This document shows, one piece after another, positions 7,562 through 14,565 of a stretch of 17,084 bases of DNA (the stretch's first letter is position 1; each line of letters starts with the position of its first letter). Position numbers and translations under genes: made by a program. This DNA comes from Micavibrio_B sp048498395 (GTDB lineage Bacteria > Pseudomonadota > Alphaproteobacteria > Micavibrionales > Micavibrionaceae), in NCBI GenBank assembly GCA_048498395.1, contig JBEHYB010000054.1, positions 1 to 17,084 of the forward strand, given 5' to 3'. Under the pieces are notes generated by a model. It did not search any database and was not told the origin of the DNA. It saw only the letters and a program-made list of their open reading frames with translations.

Positions 7562-8485
7562 CTAACCGGATGAAACCTCAATCTGCGGAAGATAGGAATT
7601 TACTTCCGAAGAGGCGGGAACGGCCGTTTGCGCCCCGACGCGGGTGCAGGCCAGCGAACCGGCAACCGCCGCGTAGCGCATGGCTTCACGCAGGGGCAGG
7701 CCCTTATCGAGGCTTGCAGCGAGATAGCCGACGAATGCATCGCCAGCGCCCACCGTGTCTATCGCCTTGATCTTAAGGGACGGCACTTTGATAATGCCCT
7801 CATCACAAGCGCAGAGGGATCCGTCAGGTCCAAGCGTCACGATAGTCGTCAGTGCGTATTTTTTATGCAGGAGGGTGGCAAAGGCTTCCTTGTCCGAGCT
7901 GTCAAGGCCGAACTGTCGCGCCACAGCGTCCGCTTCATGCTCATTCAGGATAATAAAATCAAGATTATGCAGCGCATCTTCCGAGAGCTTCGCGGTCGCC
8001 GGCGCAAAATTCATCATCGTTCTTGCGCCGTTCTTGCGGGCCCGCACGAGAAGTTTCTCCGTCTCCTGAATCGGCAGTTCGCCCTGAACGAGAACGATTG
8101 CGCCCTTGTTCAACAGGTGATCGGGGATCCATTCCTGCTTTGCCTTTAGATTGGCGCCATGGCTGACGACAATACGATGCGTGCCATCCGTTTCATCGAC
8201 GAAAATGGTTGCAAGGCCTGATGGGCCGTCTATGAATTTAATGCCGCTCGCATCGACACCGCATTCATTGAGATTGTCGAACATCTGGCGGCCATGGCCG
8301 CCGCGTCCCAATGCACCCGAGAAATAAACGGTCGCGCCGGCTTTGGCGGCGGCGACGGCCTGGTTGGCTCCTTTGCCGCCGGGTGCCTCATCGTGTGAAT
8401 CCAGAAAGCGGTTCTGGTCGCGTGGCGGGAGATCCGGCGTATGAAAAAAAAGATCAAGTACGTTCGATCCGAAAACAATAATCAT
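7562..8485 (-). CDS. PfkB-family sugar kinase, ribokinase-like (probable fructokinase)
   Basis: A 307-residue ribokinase/PfkB-fold kinase. The N-terminal glycine signature APGGKGANQAVAAAK (34-48) is ribokinase-like. NEHEADAV (181-188) and the second PfkB signature DTVGAGDAFVGYLA (243-256) complete the fold, with D249 as catalytic base. By sequence alone ribokinase is the nearest label. The neighbours (GH68-like fructosidase, GT4/HAD pair, glucokinase) make a fructokinase giving fructose-6-phosphate more likely, since nothing nearby handles ribose; that is inference. AGGTGATAA before the ATG is a good ribosome binding site. It lies 40 bases after the GH68-like gene, and its TAG overlaps an unused GTG of the cupin frame by one base. 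Confidence 0.88.
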   Translation of the reverse strand: MIIVFGSNVLDLFFHTPDLPPRDQNRFLDSHDEAPGGKGANQAVAAAKAGATVYFSGALGRGGHGRQMFDNLNECGVDASGIKFIDGPSGLATIFVDETDGTHRIVVSHGANLKAKQEWIPDHLLNKGAIVLVQGELPIQETEKLLVRARKNGARTMMNFAPATAKLSEDALHNLDFIILNEHEADAVARQFGLDSSDKEAFATLLHKKYALTTIVTLGPDGSLCACDEGIIKVPSLKIKAIDTVGAGDAFVGYLAASLDKGLPLREAMRYAAVAGSLACTRVGAQTAVPASSEVNSYLPQIEVSSG

Positions 8486-8500
8486 TTATCACCTGTATAT

Positions 8501-8514
8501 TTTATTTAAATAAA
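8501..8514. promoter_or_regulatory. Perfect 14-bp AT palindrome between GH68-like and kinase genes
   Basis: TTTATTTAAATAAA is fully self-complementary and occupies most of the 40-bp gap before the kinase gene. It could be a regulator site or part of an internal promoter. All-AT palindromes also arise by chance, so the call is weak. Confidence 0.3.
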
Positions 8515-8525
8515 TGGCTTTTCCG

Positions 8526-9671
8526 TCATGCCGCAGCTGCGGGCATATCGGCATCGGGACCCGAGAGGCGCGTCACGCCGTTCGCGGTGACAAGCGCTGC
8601 ATTGATCGGTGGCATCGTGTGCATAATATCTTCCGCGTTCGAGCGGTTGAAAGGAGCTGTAAAATACAAAACCCCGCCTTTATCCGTGTCGACAAAATCG
8701 ACAATCGTTGCCGGGTAGCGTTTATCGTCCTTGCTGAGAACCTTGCCGACAAAAGTCCATTTCCCGCCCAGCTCCGGCGAAGAGTAAAGACGTGCGGCGA
8801 GATCCAGGTCGCCATCCGTCTGGTCGCCGCTTGTGCGGTTCGTTGTCGAAACGACCATATAGAAAAGCTTCGCAGCCTTGCTGTAAATCAATTGCGGCAC
8901 TTCTGCCTGCGTGAATTCGGCATGGTCTGGCAGGTGCGCCGGGGCCAGTAATTCAAGCCGCGGTTTTGTCAGTGGATCATGAATAATGCCGTGTGCGAGA
9001 GCGGCTTCCTGTTCTTCCGTCTTATCAGTTTTTGCAGACCAGAAAGCATGCAGCAGGCCTGTCGCCGGATCGACGACAAGGCCGGGATCGCGCCATGCAA
9101 GGATGTTCTGGCCGTTTTCTCCTTTGTCAGTGCCGAGATCATTTCTCTCTCCGAGGAAATAACCTTTAGCGCGAATTTCATCATAGTCCCTGATCGGGCA
9201 GGAGAGCGGCTCGCTAGTGAGACGTGTATAAATTTTTCCATCATCAGATACTGAAAGACCGATGCTCTGAATAAAAGGATGGCTTTCATCGGTCATACGG
9301 ATGCCGGTATAGCCGCCGATAATTTTGCCCTGAAAATGGACCGTCGAACCTGTCCATATAGAGCGGCTGTCGAATTTATCTTCACCCAAACGCGGCGCGA
9401 AAACCGGACCGCCGTCCTTCCAGCTTTTACCCTGATCGGTTGATATAAAGAGGCGATGATGGTGAGGAATGTGATCGCGCTGGGTCTGGATATCGATCGT
9501 GCCGTCCTTATAGACATCGCGTGGTGAAGCCAGCGCATATAGAAAGATAGTGCCGTCTTTCGTCAGGGACCACGCGTCCCAGATGAAGGCATCCGGATGG
9601 TTAATGCTGCCTTTGAAAATCATATCGCGGGCGGGTGGGCGTAGCGCTGAATCGCTTATTTTTAGGTCCAT
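8526..9671 (-). CDS. GH68-like (GH32/43/68 five-bladed propeller) beta-fructosidase, cytoplasmic
   Basis: A 381-residue protein with the active-site layout of levansucrase/invertase (GH68) enzymes. AFIWDAWSL gives the WDxW motif with nucleophile D32. SRSIWTGSTVHFQGKIIGGY matches the EWSGSA-type strand. AWRDPGLV (RDP 194-196) gives the transition-state Asp D195, and QAEVPQLIYS gives the probable acid/base E257. It is shorter than typical secreted levansucrases and has no signal peptide. The expected reaction is hydrolysis, or fructosyl transfer, of a fructoside such as sucrose inside the cell, releasing fructose for the next gene's kinase and glucose for glucokinase. The ATG at 9671 is preferred to the TTG at 9722, since family homology begins after it and the 17 extra residues look non-coding. 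It is the first gene of the minus-strand operon. The family placement is good; the exact substrate is open. Confidence 0.82.
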   Translation of the reverse strand: MDLKISDSALRPPARDMIFKGSINHPDAFIWDAWSLTKDGTIFLYALASPRDVYKDGTIDIQTQRDHIPHHHRLFISTDQGKSWKDGGPVFAPRLGEDKFDSRSIWTGSTVHFQGKIIGGYTGIRMTDESHPFIQSIGLSVSDDGKIYTRLTSEPLSCPIRDYDEIRAKGYFLGERNDLGTDKGENGQNILAWRDPGLVVDPATGLLHAFWSAKTDKTEEQEAALAHGIIHDPLTKPRLELLAPAHLPDHAEFTQAEVPQLIYSKAAKLFYMVVSTTNRTSGDQTDGDLDLAARLYSSPELGGKWTFVGKVLSKDDKRYPATIVDFVDTDKGGVLYFTAPFNRSNAEDIMHTMPPINAALVTANGVTRLSGPDADMPAAAA

Positions 9672-9723
9672 AAGATCATCTCTTTCAGGAGGAAAAATAC
9701 AGAGGGCCTCGTTAACAGTCAAA

Positions 9724-9741
9724 CGGCAAAGGCCTTTGCCG
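9724..9741. promoter_or_regulatory. 18-bp perfect palindrome, operator candidate
   Basis: CGGCAAAGGCCTTTGCCG is fully self-complementary. It lies 52 bases upstream of the GH68-like start. It has no following T-run, so an operator, or a leader hairpin of the minus-strand transcript, is more likely than a terminator. Confidence 0.55.
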
Positions 9742-9748
9742 GCGGCTC

Positions 9749-9777
9749 ACGAAATGTTTTTTGAAATAATATTTCGT
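9749..9777. promoter_or_regulatory. Nested AT-rich inverted repeats
   Basis: GAAATA-A-TATTTC (9763-9775) is a 6-bp-arm inverted repeat. Its right half also pairs with an upstream ACGAAAT (9749-9755) as ATTTCGT (9771-9777). The AT-rich stretch is the likeliest place for promoter melting in this gap. Confidence 0.4.
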
Positions 9778-9803
9778 TCAGGGGCGTTCGGCGCTCATTT
9801 ATA

Positions 9804-9826
9804 GCTGCATTGCAGCATTGCAATGC
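9804..9826. promoter_or_regulatory. Two overlapping palindromes of the TGCATTGCA type, operator candidate
   Basis: GCTGCA-T-TGCAGC (9804-9816) and GCATTGCAATGC (9815-9826) are both perfect inverted repeats and overlap by two bases. They share the core GCATTGCA, so two dimers of one regulator could bind side by side. The layout recalls LacI-family operators of sugar genes, but the regulator is unknown. Confidence 0.5.
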
Positions 9827-9898
9827 AATATACAAACTTGCGTGCCGATGCCGAAATTATCTGGATTAACTCCCCACGATTCTAGTAATTTCGCTGCC

Positions 9899-11605
9899 AT
9901 GGGTGAAATGAAAAGAAACGCTGAGTTCGCCGGACGTAATTATGCTTTCTTCTGTCCGCAGGGAACGCTGCTCTTAAAAGATAATCTCTATATTCAACGT
10001 CAGGGTACGACGGCGGAAAACGGCGGCCAGCTGATCTACACGATCGAGATGGCGCAGGCGCTCGCGCAACAGGGCCACCATATCGATATCTATGCCCGTA
10101 ATTATGGCGGGGAAGATTACGATAACCGCACGGATACGATCATCGAAACCATGCCGGGCTATCCGAACGTACGCGTCATTCATATTCCGACATCCGCGCA
10201 CCGCGTCATCGAGAAAGAACATTTCTACCCGCATTATGCCGAATATATGGCGAATGCGTCGGAAATACTGAAAGATCAGAACTACGACTTTATCGTCGGT
10301 CATTATGCCGACGGCATGTTCATGGCAACCGCTGCCGAAGAATTCATGTTCCAAAAAGACGGCCGCCGCAGAACGCTGCTCGGCATTACCCATTCATTGG
10401 GAACTGAGAAAACGGAATCCCTGATAACTAAAATCAAATCCAACCCGGCATCGAAAGATCCTGTGAACGGCAGCATCTATCTGACAAGGGAATTCAGCAA
10501 AGCGGTCAAAGCTTACAATATCGAACCGCGCCTGGCCTGCGAAGTCGCGGCGATCCGCCGGATGGACGGCATGGTCCCTGTCAGTCACGCGCATCATAAG
10601 TCGCTTTTTGTCGACTACGGCTATCCGGAAGATCCGATGCAGGTCATTCCTGGCGGAATCAATCAGCAGGTATTTCACCCGCTCAATTACAGCCTCGAAG
10701 AAAAAGCGGCCCAGAGACAGGCGCTGATCGACCGGCATATAGATATTATCGGCGAAGATCGCCGCGAACTTCTCCAGAATGGAAAAATCATCCTCGGCTT
10801 TGGCCGGATGGTCATCGCCAAGGGCATTATCGAAGCCGCCAAATCCATGCGCAATTTGCTGCAGGAACATCCTGATGCCGTCTATATTTATATCGGCGGC
10901 AACCTGCCGCCGCACAGCGCGGAAGAAAGCTGTGTCTATAATGAATCTCTCGATTACGCGCGTGAACATGGATATGAAGACCGTGTGATCTTCCTTGGTC
11001 GCCAGGACCAGGAAACGATCAATAAATGGCTCAATGTTTCAGATATCTATCTGCATGCCGCGCATCTGGAGCCTTTCGGTCTTGCGCCACAGGAAGCCGC
11101 TTCAACCGGCACGCCTGTCGTGATGTCCGAGCATGCGGGAGCCTGTGACGTGCTGGTCAATAACGAACATGCGCTGCATACCGATCCGCATAATCCGCCG
11201 GATATCGCGAAACAAGTCGGACGCCTTCTTGAAAATTCACTTCTTGCTTCGAGGTTGTCACGCAAAGCTGTGGAGACCGTGCAATCCACCTGCACATGGA
11301 GCGCGCGTGCCTTAAGTCTGCATCGCTTTGCGCTTGAAGCCGAGCAGGAATATCTCCCCAACCGCATCGATTCGGACAGTGTTCCTATCGAGGTGGAGAG
11401 CGACAATATCCATGCCGCGCGCAACCTGCTGTTCCAGAAACCTGAAAGCATCGTCAGTGCAGATGTCCAGCCTTTCTATAATGAAATGAAAAATATAATG
11501 CAGGGTTTGCTGAGTTATCGCCCGACACACTGGATTTCGAAAGATGAGACGGAGCCAAAGGTCGGAGCTTACTCAGAAATCATGGAATTTCAGACATTTA
11601 GATAA
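9899..11605 (+). CDS. GT4 glycosyltransferase of the sucrose-phosphate / mannosylfructose-phosphate synthase group
   Basis: The enzyme would join a hexose from a nucleotide sugar to fructose-6-phosphate. The GT-B fold shows AENGGQLIYTIEMAQALAQQ, like the DTGGQ..Y..ELA loop of SPS, then GITHSLGTEK (THSLG also in SPS/MFPS), VIPGGINQQVF, the phosphate-binding GFGRMVIAKGI (R and K six residues behind GFG) and the E-x7-E motif EPFGLAPQEAA. About 95 residues follow the GT-B core, ending MEFQTFR, and I recognise no domain in them. No start has a good ribosome binding site. I use ATG 9899; ATG 9908 or 9848 are possible, and TTG 9818 is unlikely because it lies inside the palindromes. The SPP-like phosphatase gene is 67 bases downstream. 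Donor sugar (UDP/ADP-glucose or GDP-mannose) cannot be told by eye. Confidence 0.85.
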   Translation: MGEMKRNAEFAGRNYAFFCPQGTLLLKDNLYIQRQGTTAENGGQLIYTIEMAQALAQQGHHIDIYARNYGGEDYDNRTDTIIETMPGYPNVRVIHIPTSAHRVIEKEHFYPHYAEYMANASEILKDQNYDFIVGHYADGMFMATAAEEFMFQKDGRRRTLLGITHSLGTEKTESLITKIKSNPASKDPVNGSIYLTREFSKAVKAYNIEPRLACEVAAIRRMDGMVPVSHAHHKSLFVDYGYPEDPMQVIPGGINQQVFHPLNYSLEEKAAQRQALIDRHIDIIGEDRRELLQNGKIILGFGRMVIAKGIIEAAKSMRNLLQEHPDAVYIYIGGNLPPHSAEESCVYNESLDYAREHGYEDRVIFLGRQDQETINKWLNVSDIYLHAAHLEPFGLAPQEAASTGTPVVMSEHAGACDVLVNNEHALHTDPHNPPDIAKQVGRLLENSLLASRLSRKAVETVQSTCTWSARALSLHRFALEAEQEYLPNRIDSDSVPIEVESDNIHAARNLLFQKPESIVSADVQPFYNEMKNIMQGLLSYRPTHWISKDETEPKVGAYSEIMEFQTFR

Positions 11606-11627
11606 AATTCTTGATTTTCCAGAATAT

Positions 11628-11654
11628 TTTTGATAGCCTCTCCGGACATCAAAA
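11628..11654. promoter_or_regulatory. Inverted repeat TTTTGAT/ATCAAAA before the phosphatase gene
   Basis: TTTTGAT (11628-11634) pairs with ATCAAAA (11648-11654) across 13 bases in the 67-bp gap between the GT4 and phosphatase genes. A GAGGGA ribosome binding site follows at 11658-11663. The repeat may be a weak hairpin tuning downstream expression; support is slight. Confidence 0.3.
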
Positions 11655-11672
11655 CAAGAGGGAAATAACAAG

Positions 11673-12518
11673 ATGAAAACTCCGCGCTGGCTGGTCGGTC
11701 TTGATATCGACGAAACGCAAATTCCCGAACGTTCAAACCCGCACTATTTTCCCGGCGAACAGCAAGTCATGGGCAATCTGCAGGCAAGCCTGAACGGATT
11801 GCGGCAGGATGGAAAAGCCGTGGTCGTCCATGTATCAAACGGCATGCGCCATCTTTTCGACCAGGTTGAGAGCATCCTTGCCGCGCCAGATTATATTACA
11901 TGCAGTGCAAGCACCGCCATTTACAAAAAAACCGAACAGGGGTGGGAGCTTGATGAAGGATTCCAGAACCTGATCGAATCCTGTCATTATGATACAGCTG
12001 TCGCCGAACAGGCGGTTGCCAAATATGCCATGCTGAAACAAACGGGGCCTGAACACCAGACAGCATTAAAACGCAGTTATATTTTTGACAATATTTCGTT
12101 AAGCAAGGCGGAACGCCTGAAAACATTCGATAAACTCCAGGCCGAATTCAGCGATCATCCCGGCATGAAAGCTTTCTATGTCGAAGGAAAAATGGACGAG
12201 AACGGCATGGTTGACGCAAAAGGCCCATTTGCCACGATCGATATTCTGCCCATCGTCTGCACTAAAGGTGAATGCATCAAATATCTCGCTGAAAAAGAAG
12301 GTATCGACGCAGGCCATATTGTTGTCAGCGGCAACGGTGATAACGATATCAGCATGTTCAAACGCGAATTCCGCACCATCGCCGTCGGCAATGCACAGTC
12401 GTTGCTCAAGGCGCATTCACAGGAGCTTGCGTCTCAAGATCCGGTCGGCCATATCATCGCCAACGGGACGCGATCGGAAGCGGTTCTCGAAGGCCTGCGC
12501 CATTTCGGCGTTTTATAA
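11673..12518 (+). CDS. HAD-IIB sugar phosphatase (sucrose-/mannosylfructose-phosphate phosphatase-like)
   Basis: A 281-residue HAD-superfamily phosphatase of the sucrose-6-phosphate phosphatase group. Motif I is GLDIDET (D11 nucleophile, D13). Motif II is a Ser in VVHVSNG (S55). Motif III is CTKGECIKYL (K198) and motif IV is SGNGDNDISMF (D223, D225). The C2-type cap lies between motifs II and III. Following a GT4 enzyme of the SPS/MFPS group, its job is very likely to remove the phosphate from the disaccharide phosphate and pull synthesis forward. GAGGGA sits nine bases before the ATG. Its last six bases (TTATAA) are shared with the end of the convergent epimerase gene. The known Agrobacterium mannosylfructose operon and the bacterial SPS/SPP operons have the same pairing. 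Confidence 0.86.
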   Translation: MKTPRWLVGLDIDETQIPERSNPHYFPGEQQVMGNLQASLNGLRQDGKAVVVHVSNGMRHLFDQVESILAAPDYITCSASTAIYKKTEQGWELDEGFQNLIESCHYDTAVAEQAVAKYAMLKQTGPEHQTALKRSYIFDNISLSKAERLKTFDKLQAEFSDHPGMKAFYVEGKMDENGMVDAKGPFATIDILPIVCTKGECIKYLAEKEGIDAGHIVVSGNGDNDISMFKREFRTIAVGNAQSLLKAHSQELASQDPVGHIIANGTRSEAVLEGLRHFGVL

Positions 12519-13679
12519 GTGATAAACGCTGGTCCCTGGTAAATAATCGGCGGTTTTTTCGCTGAAATCGCGGTTCCAGCTTTCAACCCAGCCGGTATCT
12601 TTTCGCAAATAGCGTTTCTTGAAAACTTTCTTGGTTTCTTCCAGGAGTTTCAGTGCCCGCTTTTCCTGATAAGGGCGCATGGCGCGATGTGCCTTGATCG
12701 CCTCACATAAAGGCCAGACGCGTTTGGTGTCTTTCGAGATCGTGCCATCGCGATTCTGCTCGTCGAAAATTCCGCCATATTGCGTATCGTAGCCGTGGGA
12801 ACAGCCCCAGTCGTAAAGTTCTTCCATATAGGTGAATGCTTCGTCCTTGAAAGACGGAAACAGGCGGCGGTAATAATCGAGGAGCCACACCCATTCAAAA
12901 TGATGCCCGGCCTCGACCTTGCCGCCTTCGGTTTTGTGCGGCGTGAGGTCGTCTTCAAAAAACTCGCCGAGCGTGCCTGTAGCGGTATCGAAGAAATGAT
13001 TTTTGAAAAGCGCATATATTTCATGGGCAAGTTTTGCGTAAATTTCCTCTTGCGACACGTCAAATGCGAATAAACAGGCCTCGAACAGGTGCATATGCGG
13101 GTTCTGGCGGCGCAGTTTAAGAATTGGTGCCAGGTCCGCATTCAGTGCTTCATAAAATCCCGGCTGGTCCGCGATGCGGAAATGCCTGTCGATCAGATGT
13201 GCGGTATCATGTGCGAAATTTGCGACTTCCGCATTACCGGTCGCCTTCGCGTATTGCGAGAAAGCAAGAATGAGAAAAGCCTGCGCATAAAGATCTAGAT
13301 GCGTATCCTGCGGCGCGCCGTCTTCCCGCACGTTAAAAGCCCAGCCTTTTGTCGCGGGATTGTAATAATGATCGCGAATGAAATCATATTTTTCTGTGAG
13401 GCGTGGCAGGAAGCGGTTTGAACCGGCATCGGCGTAAACATAGATATAGAGCTGTCGGCATTGGGTCAGGAGCCGTTTATAGCCCATGGGTATGGGTTTG
13501 AAATGAGTATCGAGTCTCTCATGGAAGCCGCCCAGCGTCTCGTCCGAGAAGAAATCGAACCATTTCGGCACACAGGTCGTGCGCACAAAATTCGATAAAG
13601 ACGGTTTTTGAATCTTGGCCATGCGCGGCGGACCGCGATGGACGATTTTACGGGCGAGTGTTGAGAAAAAAGACGGCAT
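12513..13679 (-). CDS. AGE-family epimerase/isomerase (mannose isomerase-like)
   Basis: A 388-residue (alpha/alpha)6-barrel protein of the N-acylglucosamine 2-epimerase family, which includes mannose/glucose/fructose isomerases (YihS type). Family marks in order: LYVYADAG-like segment (about 78-86), RRQNPHMHLFEACLF (190-204), EAGHHFEWVWLL with catalytic-type H259/H260 (256-267), YGGIFDEQNRDG (301-312), RVWPLCEAIKAH (320-331) and a final GTSVYHL. The C-terminal His (H387), normally catalytic, is next to last, so the chain ends as early as it could while keeping it. The protein would interconvert free mannose with fructose or glucose. Neither ATG 13679 nor ATG 13622 has a ribosome binding site; I keep the longer form, and the first 20 residues are doubtful. 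It converges on the phosphatase gene and diverges from ppsR. Confidence 0.86.
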   Translation of the reverse strand: MPSFFSTLARKIVHRGPPRMAKIQKPSLSNFVRTTCVPKWFDFFSDETLGGFHERLDTHFKPIPMGYKRLLTQCRQLYIYVYADAGSNRFLPRLTEKYDFIRDHYYNPATKGWAFNVREDGAPQDTHLDLYAQAFLILAFSQYAKATGNAEVANFAHDTAHLIDRHFRIADQPGFYEALNADLAPILKLRRQNPHMHLFEACLFAFDVSQEEIYAKLAHEIYALFKNHFFDTATGTLGEFFEDDLTPHKTEGGKVEAGHHFEWVWLLDYYRRLFPSFKDEAFTYMEELYDWGCSHGYDTQYGGIFDEQNRDGTISKDTKRVWPLCEAIKAHRAMRPYQEKRALKLLEETKKVFKKRYLRKDTGWVESWNRDFSEKTADYLPGTSVYHL

Positions 13680-13731
13680 AAAAAGTCATAAATCGATTTT
13701 GTTTTGGGTCGCTCTCTTATACCATCGGCCT
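13680..13731. promoter_or_regulatory. Short divergent promoter region between epimerase and ppsR
   Basis: Only 52 bases separate two divergent starts, so both promoters must lie here or inside the genes. TTATAC at 13718-13723 is a possible -10 for ppsR, but it lies eight bases from the ATG and no ribosome binding site precedes ppsR. A leaderless transcript is possible. Weak call. Confidence 0.3.
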
Positions 13732-14565
13732 ATGAAAGATGTATATATCCATCTTATATCGGACGCGACGGGTGCAACGCTGCAGGGTATGGCGGCGGCC
13801 GCCATGTCGCAATATAAAGATGTGACCATGGTCGAACGGCTGTGGCCGCTGGTCAGAACACAAAAACAACTCGAGCGGGCTCTGCACGATATCGAACTGC
13901 ATCAGGGGCCGGTGCTGTTTACCCTGTTTAATGACGAATTGAGCGAGAAACTCCGCGAGTTCTGCGCGGCGCGCAAGCTTCCCTGCATCCCGGTGATGGA
14001 CCCTATTCTCGAAGGCCTGTCGGCCTATTTCGGCCAGAAACCTCGCAACGTGCCGGGACTGCAGCATATTCTTGACGATCTCTATTTCAAGCGGATCGAC
14101 GCGCTGGATTTCGCGATGGGATTTGATGACGGGCAGAATTATGAAGGGCTGGAAACCGCGGACGTAATTCTTGTCGGCGTGTCCCGCACGTCGAAAACGC
14201 CGACCTGCATTTATCTCGCCCGTCAGGGAATTCGCGCGGCGAATATTCCGCTTGTTCCCGAAGTCTCTATCCCCTCGCATATTCTGGCGCTTAAGCAGCC
14301 CCTGTTCGTCGGGCTCACTGAATCGCCGGACCGCCTGATACAATTGCGCGCGAGCCGCCTCAAGGTCGACCGCCGTCAGGAAAATCTGTTCAATAATTCC
14401 TATATCGATCCCGAGAAAGTGGAAGAAGAAGTCAAGGATGCGCGGAAATTTTTCCGCGAGCAGGGCTGGCCGATCATCGATGTCACGAAAAGGTCCGTCG
14501 AGGAGACATCGGCCGAAATCATGTTTCTATTGCAGCGCCGCCGCGAAAGCCTGGAGACGATATGA
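13732..14565 (+). CDS. ppsR: PpsR-type bifunctional kinase/pyrophosphorylase (PPDK or PEP synthase regulator, DUF299)
   Basis: These proteins switch pyruvate,phosphate dikinase or PEP synthase off by ADP-dependent phosphorylation and on by phosphate-dependent dephosphorylation. The 277-residue length fits. The chain starts HLISDATGATLQGMA, and the P-loop GVSRTSKTPTCIYLA lies at 149-163. QPLFVGLTESPDRLIQLR and NNSYIDPEKVEEEV follow, and the helical end is SVEETSAEIM. The start at 13732 is set by the family's N-terminus; the open frame runs 39 codons further up but overlaps the divergent epimerase. It overlaps aroE by ATGA. Which target it controls (PPDK or PEP synthase) is not shown here. Its gluconeogenic role fits loosely beside a sugar-storage island. 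Confidence 0.92.
   Translation: MKDVYIHLISDATGATLQGMAAAAMSQYKDVTMVERLWPLVRTQKQLERALHDIELHQGPVLFTLFNDELSEKLREFCAARKLPCIPVMDPILEGLSAYFGQKPRNVPGLQHILDDLYFKRIDALDFAMGFDDGQNYEGLETADVILVGVSRTSKTPTCIYLARQGIRAANIPLVPEVSIPSHILALKQPLFVGLTESPDRLIQLRASRLKVDRRQENLFNNSYIDPEKVEEEVKDARKFFREQGWPIIDVTKRSVEETSAEIMFLLQRRRESLETI

Larger units (their letters stand above)
9672..9898. promoter_or_regulatory. Divergent control region between GH68-like operon and GT4 gene
   Basis: These 227 bases separate the two divergent arms of the island. They hold an 18-bp perfect palindrome (9724-9741), nested AT-rich inverted repeats (9749-9777) and two overlapping palindromes (9804-9826), listed separately. Such density in one divergent gap suggests joint control of synthesis and breakdown. 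No regulator gene is in the window. I could not place -35/-10 boxes with confidence on either strand. Confidence 0.6.

Noticed and set aside
7523..7562. GTG at 7562 as the cupin start, coupled to the kinase stop
   Set aside because: The 13 added residues include a GGG run from the G tract and have no family match; homology begins at the ATG at 7523.
9672..9722. TTG at 9722 as the GH68-like start
   Set aside because: The added 17 residues have no family match and the start would abut the 18-bp palindrome; the ATG at 9671 fits better.
9724..9741. 18-bp palindrome as an intrinsic terminator
   Set aside because: No T-run follows on either strand and no gene ends into it; it lies between divergent starts.
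10394..10969. Open frame of 191 codons on the minus strand
   Set aside because: It is antisense to the conserved core of the GT4 gene and shows no recognisable motif.
11673..12518. Cof-type flavin or generic HAD phosphatase for the gene after the GT4
   Set aside because: The motifs alone allow it, but pairing with an SPS/MFPS-type synthase points to a disaccharide-phosphate phosphatase.
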